Origin: an uncultured Pseudomonadota bacterium
Lineage (GTDB): Bacteria; Pseudomonadota; Gammaproteobacteria; Methylococcales; Methylomonadaceae
NCBI GenBank assembly: GCA_903870545.1
Contig: CAIQDI010000018.1
Coordinates: forward strand, 1 to 64,000
Length of the DNA stretch: 64,000 nt
Direction of reading: 5' to 3'
A program made the translations under genes and the position numbers. The first letter of the stretch is position 1; every line of letters starts with the position of its first letter. Below are positions 1-9,832 of this stretch, one piece after another. The notes under the pieces are model-generated. The model saw only the letters and a list, made by a program, of their open reading frames with translations, was not told where the DNA came from and did no database searches.

Positions 1-1
1 A

Positions 2-1975
2 GGCGTTACCGTTGAAACCTTTGGCGTTCGTTTGCCAACGCTTTCGACTATTTCAACCGTGACAGACGCAATCGAAGATACCGAAAAAGAAATTTCGTTT
101 GCGAATTTAATGGCACTGGCGGATGAAGCTGACGTTGATGGAACCGTCACCGCGTTTGTAGTGAAAAGTGTGGCTTCTGGCACGTTGAAAATTGGTGGAA
201 ATCCTTGGGTTGCAGGTAATAATGACGTAATTAACAGCGCAAACATTGCATTTTGGACACCCGCCGCTAATGCCAACGGTGAATTGTCCGCCTTTTCAGT
301 GGTTGCCAAAGACAATGGCGGTTATGAATCCTTAACGCATGTTTCTGTTCAAGTTGCAGTGGCGGCGGTGAATGACGCGCCCGTTTTAACCACTACAGCC
401 TTAACGATTAGCGAAGGCGGCACAGTCACATTAACATCTAACAATCTCGCTGCAACTGACGTTGAGGGTGATGCGTTGACCTTCAATGTGAGCGGTATTA
501 TAGGCGGTATTTTTGAACAGAATGACGGGGGTGGAAATGGGGCAACCGCAATTAGTAGTTTCACGAATGCTCAAATTGCCAGCGGTGCAATTCGATTTGT
601 TCACGATGGTACTGAAACAGCAGCGGCATTTGATGTAACCGTTGGTGATGGTACTTTGACCACAACGCCGCCAATATCGGCAACGATTACTTACACCGGT
701 GTCAATGACCAAACGCCAATCTTAACCGCAAATGCGTTGACAGTTACCGAAGGGCAGACAGAGGTGTTGTCGGCAAGTAACTTTGCGGCGACCGATGCCG
801 ATTTAAATTCCGACCAAACAACATTGACCTTCGCTGTAAGTGCCATTACAGGCGGTGCATTCCAGTTGGTATCGAATAGCAGCGTAGTCACCAGTTTCAC
901 GAATACTCAAATTGCCAACGGTGCAATTCGATTTGTTCACGATGGCAATGAATTACCAGCGGCATTCAGTACCCAAGTTAGCGACGGTACCAATGAATCG
1001 AGCGTGGCGACGGCGGCGATTATTTACACGTCAGTCAATGACATTCCAACTTTGACCACCATTTCCACTTCAGCATTGACTGGCGTTGAAGACACGGAGA
1101 AAATGATTTCGTTTACCGAGTTACAAACAGCGGGGAATGCAGCGGATGTTGATGGCACGGTGACGGGTTTTGTGGTGAGAACCGTTTTGACGGGTACGTT
1201 GAAAATCGGCGCAACTTCCAGCGAGGCAATGGCTTTTGACGCTTCCACAAATGCCACGATTGATGCCACGCACTTTGCTTATTGGATACCCGCTGCGAAT
1301 GCCAACGGCACATTGAACGCTTTTTCAGTGGTTGCGAAAGATAACAGTGATGCCGTTTCCGCCAGCGCGATTCCGGTTCAGGTTGCGGTTACACCCGTAG
1401 AAGACGAGGCAACCGGTTCGTTAAGTATTTCAGGAACAGCACAAGTCGGCAATACATTAGCATCTTCATTCAGTCCATCCGACCCTGACGGGGCAATTAT
1501 TGGCATAAATTATGGTTGGTTTCTGAATTCAAATCTGGTGAGTGCGAGTAGTTATTACGCACCAACAGCGGCGGGTTCATTATATGTACAAGCCACCACC
1601 ACCGACGCATTAGGCGGAACGACTTTATTTACGTCTGGTGCGGTATCTGTTGCGGCTCCGGTTCCACAAACACTGGTTGCACAATTCAACGGATATATTG
1701 GATCGCCTGGTGCTACCCAATTGTTTGGCATATATCTAGCGGCTAATCATACTTACATTATTAACGAAAAGGGTTCTACCTATGGTTATGGATCACTTGG
1801 AGATCCCCTTCTTCGTCTTAATAACAGTTCAGGCGTTCCACTCGCTGCAAACGATGATTACATTGATAGGGATTCTCAGATTTCTTTTACACCATCTGTC
1901 TCGGATCTTTATTACATTGTAGGAGGAGCGTACAACGCGAACACCGGAACGTATACCGTTCTAGTTTTCGGTTAA
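2..1975 (+). CDS. Large repetitive cadherin-like / VCBS-type surface protein, 5'-truncated by window edge, with C-terminal pre-peptidase (PPC)-like domain
   Basis: Frame is open from base 2 (GVTVETFGVRLPTLSTI...), so the true start is upstream. Repeated 'VNDAPxLTxxxLTxxEG' cadherin-like modules; C-terminus 'DPLLRLNNSSGVPLAANDDY...YYIVGGAYNANTGTYTVLVFG' resembles PPC domains. Confidence 0.8.
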   Translation, partial: GVTVETFGVRLPTLSTISTVTDAIEDTEKEISFANLMALADEADVDGTVTAFVVKSVASGTLKIGGNPWVAGNNDVINSANIAFWTPAANANGELSAFSVVAKDNGGYESLTHVSVQVAVAAVNDAPVLTTTALTISEGGTVTLTSNNLAATDVEGDALTFNVSGIIGGIFEQNDGGGNGATAISSFTNAQIASGAIRFVHDGTETAAAFDVTVGDGTLTTTPPISATITYTGVNDQTPILTANALTVTEGQTEVLSASNFAATDADLNSDQTTLTFAVSAITGGAFQLVSNSSVVTSFTNTQIANGAIRFVHDGNELPAAFSTQVSDGTNESSVATAAIIYTSVNDIPTLTTISTSALTGVEDTEKMISFTELQTAGNAADVDGTVTGFVVRTVLTGTLKIGATSSEAMAFDASTNATIDATHFAYWIPAANANGTLNAFSVVAKDNSDAVSASAIPVQVAVTPVEDEATGSLSISGTAQVGNTLASSFSPSDPDGAIIGINYGWFLNSNLVSASSYYAPTAAGSLYVQATTTDALGGTTLFTSGAVSVAAPVPQTLVAQFNGYIGSPGATQLFGIYLAANHTYIINEKGSTYGYGSLGDPLLRLNNSSGVPLAANDDYIDRDSQISFTPSVSDLYYIVGGAYNANTGTYTVLVFG

Positions 1976-2008
1976 CGTTAAAAGCCGCGTTTTAGAAAAA
2001 AGAAAATG

Positions 2009-2065
2009 ATGCCGCAAAAACTCGCCGATAAAATTGAAATGAATCCGTTTGGTGTACCAAGTTAG
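2009..2065 (+). pseudogene. Short queG-derived remnant between the two adhesin genes
   Basis: Mini-ORF MPQKLADKIEMNPFGVPS*; 22-nt exact match GCAAAAACTCGCCGATAAAATT (2014-2035) to the interior of queG (8607-8628), with similarity continuing to GCGTTTGGT. Confidence 0.6.
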
Positions 2066-2100
2066 ATTGTTCAGTTTATTTTTACCCATTAGGAAAAATC

Positions 2101-5100
2101 ATGTCAACAACCATTACCGCAGAAACCGATATAACCACCATCGATACGGCAACACTCGCCGCATTAACATCGTTAGAACTAAAATCTCTGACACGGACAC
2201 AACTTGGTGCATTGAGTTCTGTGCAATTAAGCGCGTTTTCGGCATCGCTGGTTTCGATGTTGCCGCTAAAATATATTCCAACAGGCGCATTGGCGGGCAT
2301 TCTAACGGGTTCAATCAGTGGATTAGCCGTCAAATCTCTTTCGGTGGATCAAATTGCGGGATTATCTTCCACGCAACTTCCCGCGTTAACAACCACACAA
2401 ATGGCGGCATTGCAGCCGGCACAATTCAACACATTAACCAGTATTGGCGCGTTATCCTCAACCCAATTAGGGGCGATTAAAGCCACGTCGCTCAAAGGAT
2501 TAACGACGGATTCCATTTCAAATATGACAACCGACACCGTGGTAGCATTAACGAGTTTGCAATTGGCAAAACTGACCACGGTGAACGGTGGACAACTTGA
2601 AGCATTTACTCCCGCACAAGTCGCCCACTTTTCGACCGCCGCGATAACGTGGTTACACAACCAGAGTTTTTCCACCATTAGAGGAATTGCCACAACGGGT
2701 TCCGGCATTGAAACATCTGGAATAACAACCGTAACCGTTTTAATGCCGCCTGTAAGTGTCAATGGTGGAACCGGAAATGATTTGATTGCATTTAATTGTT
2801 CCGTTACAAATACGTCGATTGACGGTGGAACGGGCGATGATGCCATTATTTTTAATAATGCCGTCACGGATACAACCATCACCGGCGGGGCAGGAATTGA
2901 CACCGTCACGCTGGGAAATTTCGCAAACACATTAAGCGTTATTGACGTTGAACAAGTGACCGGCGGAACCGGTGCAGATTCAATTACGGGCAGCGCAAGT
3001 TCAGATACGATTATCGGTGGTTCAGGTGCTGATACGATTACGGGCGGCGCGGGAGCTGACTCGATTACAGGTGGAACTGGAAATGATGGTAACGACGTTT
3101 ATAAATACAACACGGGCGATTCAATTATTGATAGCGTTGATTCACTGATTGGCGAGTTTTCGGGCTACACCTTTGATACGGTCAAACTTAACAACGCGGT
3201 GGGAACGCTTTATGTGTCTGTTGTACCATCGGAAGGTATTTCTGCTTTAACTGTAGACGCTATAAATACTTTTCTGAGTGGACAGCCGCTGTCGGGCGTG
3301 CATTTCAAAGGTGGCACCAACACATCGATTGCCCAATTAACTTATGGCACCAGCAAATACTGGGCGATTGATTTAGATGGTGATGGCACTTTTAATTCCA
3401 CCAACGATTTACTCATCAACGTGACGGGTTCAACATTAACAAACGTCACTGTTGAAACGTTTGGCGTTCGTTTGCCGACGCTTTCGACTATTACAAACGT
3501 TACAGCCGCAACCGAAGACACGGAAAAAGAAATTTCTTTTTCTGATTTAATTGGGCTTGCGAATGAAGCTGACACTGATGGAACCGTGACTGCGTTTGTG
3601 GTGAAAAGTGTGAATTCTGGCACGTTGAAAATCGGCACTTTAGACTTTAATGCCACAACAAATGCCACAATTGATTCAGACCACGCAGCTCATTGGACAC
3701 CCGCTGCGAACGCAAATGGTTTAGCAATCGATGCCTTTTCAGTGGTTGCCAAAGACAATGGCGGTTACGAATCAATAACGCCTGTTTCTGTTCAAGTTGC
3801 TGTAACGGCGGTGAATAATGCGCCCACCGCGACCAATCTCGATACCGCAGAAACGTACACCGAAGACACGCCGTTAAACTTAACTGGCATTGTGATTGTA
3901 GATGATAGTGCGACTGTGACGGCAACGTTGACGCTGTCAAATACCGCTGCGGGCAGTTTAAATGTTGGTACTTCAACCGCTGTAACCTCAACCTTCAATG
4001 TGGAAACAGGCGTATGGACAGCCAGCGGAGCCATTGCCGATGTGAATGCGTTGCTATCGGGCTTAACGTTTACGCCGACATTAAATTTCAACAGTAATTT
4101 CACCGTGACTACCCGTGTTTCGGATGGAATAGCTTCGGCTTTAACAGGAAGTAAAAGTTTTACGGGAACGGCGGTAAATGACGCGCCTTCGTTCAGTGTA
4201 GCTCTTTCAGGTGGTTCGGGTGCGGTCTCTTTTCAAGCCAAAACCGATTTTGCGACGGGGGTTAATCCTCAAGACATTAAAGTAGGGGATTTTAATGCGG
4301 ATACTAAGCCCGATTTAGCCGTGGCTAACCGTGGGTCGGATAACGTCTCGGTGTTATTGAATAATGGCAGTGGTGGTTTTGGGACGAAAACCGATTTTGC
4401 AACGGGACTTCATGCTGGCGGCATCGGTGTAGGTGATTTCAATGCGGATGGGAAGCCTGATTTAGCGGTTGCTAACATCGATGCTAATAACGTCTCTGTG
4501 TTATTGAACAATGGCAGTGGCGGTTGGGTTAAAACCGATTTTACGACGGGAGCTATTCCAGTCATGGCCAGTGTGGGCGATTTCAATGCGGATGGTAAGC
4601 CCGATTTAGCAGTTGCTAACTGGACAGGTGATAGCGTTTCGGTACTGTTGAACAATGGCAGTGGTGGTTTTGGAGCGAAAACCGATTTTCCGACTGGAAC
4701 AACTGCTTCCGATGTCAGCGTGGGCGATTTCAATGCGGATGGTAAGCCCGATTTAGCGGTGGCTAACTACCATTCGAATACCGTCTCGGTGTTATTGAAC
4801 AATGGCGATGGCATTTTTGTAGCGAAAACCGATTTTCCGACGGAGGATGCTCCTATCAGCGTCAGCGTGGGCGATTTCAATGCAGATGGTCAGTCCGATT
4901 TAGCGGTTGCTAACAACAATTCGAACACCGTCTCGGTGCTATTGAATACAGGCAATGGCAGTTTTGGGGCGAAAACCGATTTTGCGACGGGGACTTCTCC
5001 TGCCAGCGTCAGCGTGGGCGATTTCAATGCAGATGGTAAGCCCGATTTAGCGGTAGCTAACGCTGGGAATGGTACCGTGTCAGTGTTATTAAACAATGGC

Positions 5101-8100
5101 AATGGCGGTTTTGGGACGAAAACCGATTTTGCGACGGGAACTGATCCTCGCAGCATCAGCGTGGGCGATTTCAATACGGATGGTAAGCTCGATTTAGCGG
5201 TAGCTAACTTCGTTTCGAATACCGTCTCGGTGCTATTGAATAACACGGATCCACTTTTCATCGAAAATGGCTCGCCCGTTATTTTATCCAGCGCAATTAC
5301 GCTCAATGATGCCGATTTAGCTGCCACCAATTACAGCGGCTCAACACTAACTTTCGCGCGTTTAGTCGGCGAAAGTATTGTCGCAAATGTTGAAGATGTT
5401 TTTTCTGGCAGTGGCTTATTAAGTTTCAGTGGAGCAAGTGGAAATTTTGTTTTTAACAGCACAACCATCGGCACATTCACCAATTCGGGTGGCACGTTGG
5501 CAATTACCTTTAATGCCAGCGCAACGGAAACGTTAGTTAATCAAGCATTGGCGTTAATTTCTTACAGTAATTCTTCTGACAATCCACCCGCTTCAGTGCA
5601 AATTGCGCGGACATTTGATGATGGTTCAGGGCAAACGAACAATTCGGCGACAGGTTTAACCACCGTGAACATTGCGGCGGTAAATGACGCGCCAACGGCT
5701 ATAAATTTGAGTGCTTCAGAAGCCTTCACCGAAGATGCAAGCGTCTTTAGTTTGACTGATATTGTCGTCACTGATGTGGATTCTGCAAATATCACCGCAA
5801 CGTTGACGCTGTCATATATCGCTGCGGGCAGTTTAAATGTTGATAATTCAAATGACGTAACCTCAACCTTCAATGTGGGAACTGGCGTATGGACAGCCAG
5901 CGGAGCCATTGCCGATGTGAATGCGTTGCTGGCGGGCTTAACGTTTACGCCGACGTTAAATTTCAACAGTGATTTCACCATCGCCACGTCTATTGATGAC
6001 GGAGTTGCCGAAGCAATTACAGGTTCAAAAGCAGTCACAGTGACACCGATTTCCTCACCGCCGGCGAATAATGCGCCCACCGCGACCAATCTCGATGCCG
6101 CAGAAACGTACACCGAAGACACGCCGTTAAACTTAATCGATATGGTGATTTCAGACGTGGACAGTGCAACTGTGACAGCAACGTTGACGCTGTCAAATGC
6201 TGTAGCAGGCAGTTTAAATATTGGTAGTTCAAATGGCGTAATCCCGACGTTTAGTTCAGGTGTTTGGTCGGTCACGGGTGCCATTGCCGATGTGAATGCG
6301 TTGCTGGCGGGCTTAACGTTTACGCCGACGTTAAATTTCAACAGTGATTTCACTGTGATCACCAATGTTTCGGATGGAATAGCTTCGCCTTTAACAGGAA
6401 GCAAAAGTTTTACGGGAACGGCGGTAAATGACGCGCCCACCGCGACCGATACCACGCAAACCTTTAACGAAGATACGACCAAAACTTTTGCGGCAGCCGA
6501 TTTTGGTTATGCCGATGTTGACAATAATCTGATGGCGAGCGTAAAAATCGTGACGTTGCCCGCGTTAGGTTTATTGAAACTGGGAGGGGATTCCGTCACG
6601 GCAAATCAAGTGATTCCAACTGCGTCAATTCCAAACTTAACTTACACGCCGGTCGCCAATGCCAACGGCACGAATTACAGCAATTTCACCTTCACAGTAA
6701 ACGACGGAAGTTTGGATAGCGTTTCCAATAATACGATGACGCTGAATGTAACACCGGTAAATGACGCGCCCACTGGAGGCGTTACAATTTCTGGCACTTA
6801 TGGGCTTACTTTAGGCTCGCTTTTAACTGCAACCAAAACCAACACAATTACCGATATTGATGGTTTAGGTGGTTTTAGTTATGAGTGGAAAGCTGACAGA
6901 GTTAAAATTATTGGCGCATCGAGTTCAACTTACACGCTTACTGCTCCCGAAGTCGGCAAAGTGATTTCTGTTGAAGTCAGTTACACAGATGGTGGCGGCA
7001 CGCTTGAAACAGTGGTGGCATCAGTGGCGAGTTACTCAGGGTCACAGACCGGCACAGAGATTAGCGGCACCACGGGAGATGACACGATGTCATTCGTTTC
7101 TGCTAGCAACTCAACGATAATAGGCTATTCAGGCGACGATACAATTTCATTCAGCTCGACTATCTCAAATTCAACGATGTATGCCGGAACAGGTGATGAC
7201 ACGATTTCAATCACAGGTGCCGCTGGAAATGACTCCATTATTACTGATACGGGCAACGATACACTTTCATTTGGAGAAGTCACAAACACAACAGTTAATA
7301 CCGGAACAGGTGATGACACAATTTCAATCACAGGTGCCGCTGGATATGACTCAATCATTACTGATACGGGCAACGATACTCTTTCATTTGGAATTGTCAC
7401 AAACACAACGGTTAATTCCGGAACAGGGGATGACATAATGACATTTGGTTCGACTGTCACATCATCAACGATAACTGGCAATGAGGGCGTGGATTCGATG
7501 ACATTTACTGGTGCCGCTCAAAGTGACGTAATCAATGGCGGAACAGGTAATGACACACTGACATTTGGTTTGACTGTCACATCATCAACGGTAACTGGCG
7601 ATGAGGGCGTGGATTCGATGACATTTACTGGTGCCGCTCAAAGTGACGTAATCAGTGGCGGAACGGGTACCGACACACTGACATTTGGCTCGACCGTCAC
7701 ATCATCAACGGTAAATGGCAATGAGGATGCAGATTCGATGACATTTACTGGTGCCGTAGCTAGTACCACAATCACTGGCGGAACGGGCAGCGACGTAATA
7801 ACTTTTCAATCCACTGTGGCAAACTCAAGCATTGATGGTTCCGAGGGTTTGGATGTGATTACATTTCAAGCCGCCGCCACAAACACCACGGTAAATGGCG
7901 GTGTTGATAGTGATTCCGACACAATCACGATAGTTGATTCTGTAGAAAATTCGTTAACTATTCTCGGCTTTACGCCTGCCAAGGATATTCTGCAATTGGG
8001 TGGCAACGTAGCTGTTACGGCGGGAACGGTTTTAGCTCCTCCCGCTGATGTAGCTCACACAATTATATTTGATACGATTGCACATCTTGGCACGTTAGGT

Positions 8101-8262
8101 TTGTTAATCGGAAATGTTACTCGCCAATACCCAATTCATTACGCGGTTGCCTCTGATACCGGTCAGGTTTTTTACGATGCCGATGGAAACTGGTTAACCG
8201 GTTCTGTTCAAGTTGTTACGGTTGGCGTAGGGCTTACTGCGACAGATTTTCGCGTGGCTTAA
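2101..8262 (+). CDS. Giant repetitive surface protein/adhesin (2053 aa): N-terminal Leu/Thr/Gln repeats, RTX-like segments, cadherin-like modules, seven FG-GAP/VCBS repeats, C-terminal RTX-like repeats; probable type I secretion substrate
   Basis: Single long ORF; 'VGDFNADGKPDLAVAN..SVLLNNG' x7; 'GGTGNDTLTFG' repeats; C-terminus typical of T1SS substrates. Confidence 0.85.
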   Translation: MSTTITAETDITTIDTATLAALTSLELKSLTRTQLGALSSVQLSAFSASLVSMLPLKYIPTGALAGILTGSISGLAVKSLSVDQIAGLSSTQLPALTTTQMAALQPAQFNTLTSIGALSSTQLGAIKATSLKGLTTDSISNMTTDTVVALTSLQLAKLTTVNGGQLEAFTPAQVAHFSTAAITWLHNQSFSTIRGIATTGSGIETSGITTVTVLMPPVSVNGGTGNDLIAFNCSVTNTSIDGGTGDDAIIFNNAVTDTTITGGAGIDTVTLGNFANTLSVIDVEQVTGGTGADSITGSASSDTIIGGSGADTITGGAGADSITGGTGNDGNDVYKYNTGDSIIDSVDSLIGEFSGYTFDTVKLNNAVGTLYVSVVPSEGISALTVDAINTFLSGQPLSGVHFKGGTNTSIAQLTYGTSKYWAIDLDGDGTFNSTNDLLINVTGSTLTNVTVETFGVRLPTLSTITNVTAATEDTEKEISFSDLIGLANEADTDGTVTAFVVKSVNSGTLKIGTLDFNATTNATIDSDHAAHWTPAANANGLAIDAFSVVAKDNGGYESITPVSVQVAVTAVNNAPTATNLDTAETYTEDTPLNLTGIVIVDDSATVTATLTLSNTAAGSLNVGTSTAVTSTFNVETGVWTASGAIADVNALLSGLTFTPTLNFNSNFTVTTRVSDGIASALTGSKSFTGTAVNDAPSFSVALSGGSGAVSFQAKTDFATGVNPQDIKVGDFNADTKPDLAVANRGSDNVSVLLNNGSGGFGTKTDFATGLHAGGIGVGDFNADGKPDLAVANIDANNVSVLLNNGSGGWVKTDFTTGAIPVMASVGDFNADGKPDLAVANWTGDSVSVLLNNGSGGFGAKTDFPTGTTASDVSVGDFNADGKPDLAVANYHSNTVSVLLNNGDGIFVAKTDFPTEDAPISVSVGDFNADGQSDLAVANNNSNTVSVLLNTGNGSFGAKTDFATGTSPASVSVGDFNADGKPDLAVANAGNGTVSVLLNNGNGGFGTKTDFATGTDPRSISVGDFNTDGKLDLAVANFVSNTVSVLLNNTDPLFIENGSPVILSSAITLNDADLAATNYSGSTLTFARLVGESIVANVEDVFSGSGLLSFSGASGNFVFNSTTIGTFTNSGGTLAITFNASATETLVNQALALISYSNSSDNPPASVQIARTFDDGSGQTNNSATGLTTVNIAAVNDAPTAINLSASEAFTEDASVFSLTDIVVTDVDSANITATLTLSYIAAGSLNVDNSNDVTSTFNVGTGVWTASGAIADVNALLAGLTFTPTLNFNSDFTIATSIDDGVAEAITGSKAVTVTPISSPPANNAPTATNLDAAETYTEDTPLNLIDMVISDVDSATVTATLTLSNAVAGSLNIGSSNGVIPTFSSGVWSVTGAIADVNALLAGLTFTPTLNFNSDFTVITNVSDGIASPLTGSKSFTGTAVNDAPTATDTTQTFNEDTTKTFAAADFGYADVDNNLMASVKIVTLPALGLLKLGGDSVTANQVIPTASIPNLTYTPVANANGTNYSNFTFTVNDGSLDSVSNNTMTLNVTPVNDAPTGGVTISGTYGLTLGSLLTATKTNTITDIDGLGGFSYEWKADRVKIIGASSSTYTLTAPEVGKVISVEVSYTDGGGTLETVVASVASYSGSQTGTEISGTTGDDTMSFVSASNSTIIGYSGDDTISFSSTISNSTMYAGTGDDTISITGAAGNDSIITDTGNDTLSFGEVTNTTVNTGTGDDTISITGAAGYDSIITDTGNDTLSFGIVTNTTVNSGTGDDIMTFGSTVTSSTITGNEGVDSMTFTGAAQSDVINGGTGNDTLTFGLTVTSSTVTGDEGVDSMTFTGAAQSDVISGGTGTDTLTFGSTVTSSTVNGNEDADSMTFTGAVASTTITGGTGSDVITFQSTVANSSIDGSEGLDVITFQAAATNTTVNGGVDSDSDTITIVDSVENSLTILGFTPAKDILQLGGNVAVTAGTVLAPPADVAHTIIFDTIAHLGTLGLLIGNVTRQYPIHYAVASDTGQVFYDADGNWLTGSVQVVTVGVGLTATDFRVA
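4231..5244 (+). repeat. Seven tandem ~49-aa FG-GAP/VCBS coding repeats
   Basis: Seven consecutive AKTDFxTGxxxxxxxVGDFNxDGKxDLAVANxxxxxVSVLLNxG units counted in the translation. Confidence 0.9.
7190..7800 (+). repeat. 120-bp tandem coding repeats in the RTX-like region
   Basis: Near-identical units start at 7441, 7561 and 7681 (ACATTTGG...GACACACTG); similar 120-bp spacing of GGTGATGACACRATTTCAATCACAGGTGCCGCTGGA around 7193 and 7313. Confidence 0.9.
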
Positions 8263-8265
8263 ATC

Positions 8266-9309
8266 ATGCCGCAAACCTTGGTCGAAAAAATTAAAACCTG
8301 GGGCGCGGAATTGGGTTTTCAGCAAATCGGTATTACCAACACCGATTTGTCGCACGCCGAAGCCCGTTTGCAAACGTGGTTGAAAAAGGATTTTCACGGC
8401 GAACTTGATTACATGGCGCGACACGGTTTGAAACGCAGTCGCCCGGCGTTGCTGCACGAAAATACGCAAAGTATTATTTCGGTGCGAATGGATTATTTGC
8501 CAGAAAATCACGCCGACATGAAGCACGTTTTAACGTCGCCCACCGCCGCGTACATTTCGCGTTACGCGCTCGGACGTGATTATCACAAACTCATGCGCCA
8601 ACGCTTGCAAAAACTCGCCGATAAAATTCAAACTGAAATCGGCGCGTTTGGTTATCGTGCTTTCGTGGACAGTGCGCCCGTTTTGGAAAAAGCGATTGCT
8701 GAAAAAGCGGGTTTAGGTTGGATTGGCAAACACTCGAATTTAATCAATCGCAAAGCGGGTTCGTGGTTTTTTTTGGGTGAAATTTACACCGATTTGGATT
8801 TGCCGAACGACGCGCCCACGACTTCGCATTGTGGTGAATGCGTGGCGTGTTTGACGGTGTGTCCGACGCAGGCAATTGTTGCGCCGTATCAAGTCGATGC
8901 GCGGCGATGTGTGTCGTATTTGACGATTGAATTACACGGCGCGATTCCCGAAGAGTTGCGTCCGTTAATCGGCAATCGGATTTATGGTTGTGACGATTGC
9001 CAATTGGTTTGTCCGTGGAATCGGTTTGCGAATTTGACCAAAGAACCCGATTTTCACCCGCGCCAACGGTTGAATACGCAGGAATTGTTGGACGTTTTCG
9101 CGTGGACAGAAACGGAATTTTTGACTAAAACTGAAGGTTCCGCGATTCGGCGTATTGGTTACGAACGTTGGTTGCGAAATATCGCGGTGGCGTTGGGCAA
9201 TGCGCCTAAAAATGAAGCGGTTTTAACGGCATTAAATGCACGGTTGACGGTGGATTCGGCGTTGGTGCGTGAACATATTTTGTGGGCAATTACGCGCCAA
9301 ACGCGCTGA
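8266..9309 (+). CDS. queG: Epoxyqueuosine reductase
   Basis: Two 4Fe-4S motifs CGECVACLTVCP and CDDCQLVCPW; full-length QueG-like protein. Confidence 0.93.
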   Translation: MPQTLVEKIKTWGAELGFQQIGITNTDLSHAEARLQTWLKKDFHGELDYMARHGLKRSRPALLHENTQSIISVRMDYLPENHADMKHVLTSPTAAYISRYALGRDYHKLMRQRLQKLADKIQTEIGAFGYRAFVDSAPVLEKAIAEKAGLGWIGKHSNLINRKAGSWFFLGEIYTDLDLPNDAPTTSHCGECVACLTVCPTQAIVAPYQVDARRCVSYLTIELHGAIPEELRPLIGNRIYGCDDCQLVCPWNRFANLTKEPDFHPRQRLNTQELLDVFAWTETEFLTKTEGSAIRRIGYERWLRNIAVALGNAPKNEAVLTALNARLTVDSALVREHILWAITRQTR

Positions 9310-9826
9310 TTTTTGACCAATCAAACGATTTCCCCGGATCGGTTTTGCGTTCGGGCGCAATGTCAGAATGCCCGACGATGTTGGTTAAATTGGGATAGGT
9401 TTTTTGCAATATTTCCAGCACGACATTCAATTTTTCATATTGCGCTTCGGTGTAAGCGATTGTTTCGCCACCTTCCAATTCAATACCAATCGAAAAATCA
9501 TTACAATTCTCACGACCTTGAAAACTCGAAATACCGGCGTGCCAGGCGCGTTTATTAAACGGCACAAACTGCACACATTCCCCGTCGCGCCGAATCAATA
9601 AATGGGCGGAAACTTCCAACGTGTAAATCGTTTGAAAATACGAATGAACGTCAGGATTCAAACGATTACAAAATAAATCATCGATATAACGCCCGCCAAA
9701 TTCATTCGGCGGCAAACTAATACAATGAATCACCATCAACGAAAACGCATTTTCGTCAGGTCGGTCATTAAAATTGGGCGACAAAACATGCGTGATGCCA
9801 GTCAACCAGTGCTGTTTGATATTCAT
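9290..9826 (-). CDS. ampD: 1,6-anhydro-N-acetylmuramyl-L-alanine amidase
   Basis: AmpD-like: LMVIHCISLPP, SAHLLIRRDGE, SIGIELEG, VGHSDIAPERKTDPG; 20-bp convergent overlap with queG. Confidence 0.93.
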   Translation of the reverse strand: MNIKQHWLTGITHVLSPNFNDRPDENAFSLMVIHCISLPPNEFGGRYIDDLFCNRLNPDVHSYFQTIYTLEVSAHLLIRRDGECVQFVPFNKRAWHAGISSFQGRENCNDFSIGIELEGGETIAYTEAQYEKLNVVLEILQKTYPNLTNIVGHSDIAPERKTDPGKSFDWSKISAFGA

Positions 9827-9832
9827 GGCGAG

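Noticed and set aside
349-8526. Many antisense ORFs opposite the adhesin genes (e.g. 2349..2930, 5562..6482, 7125..7481 minus)
   Set aside because: They mirror the repetitive low-complexity coding strand, have no recognisable domains and no plausible initiation context; best explained as composition artefacts.
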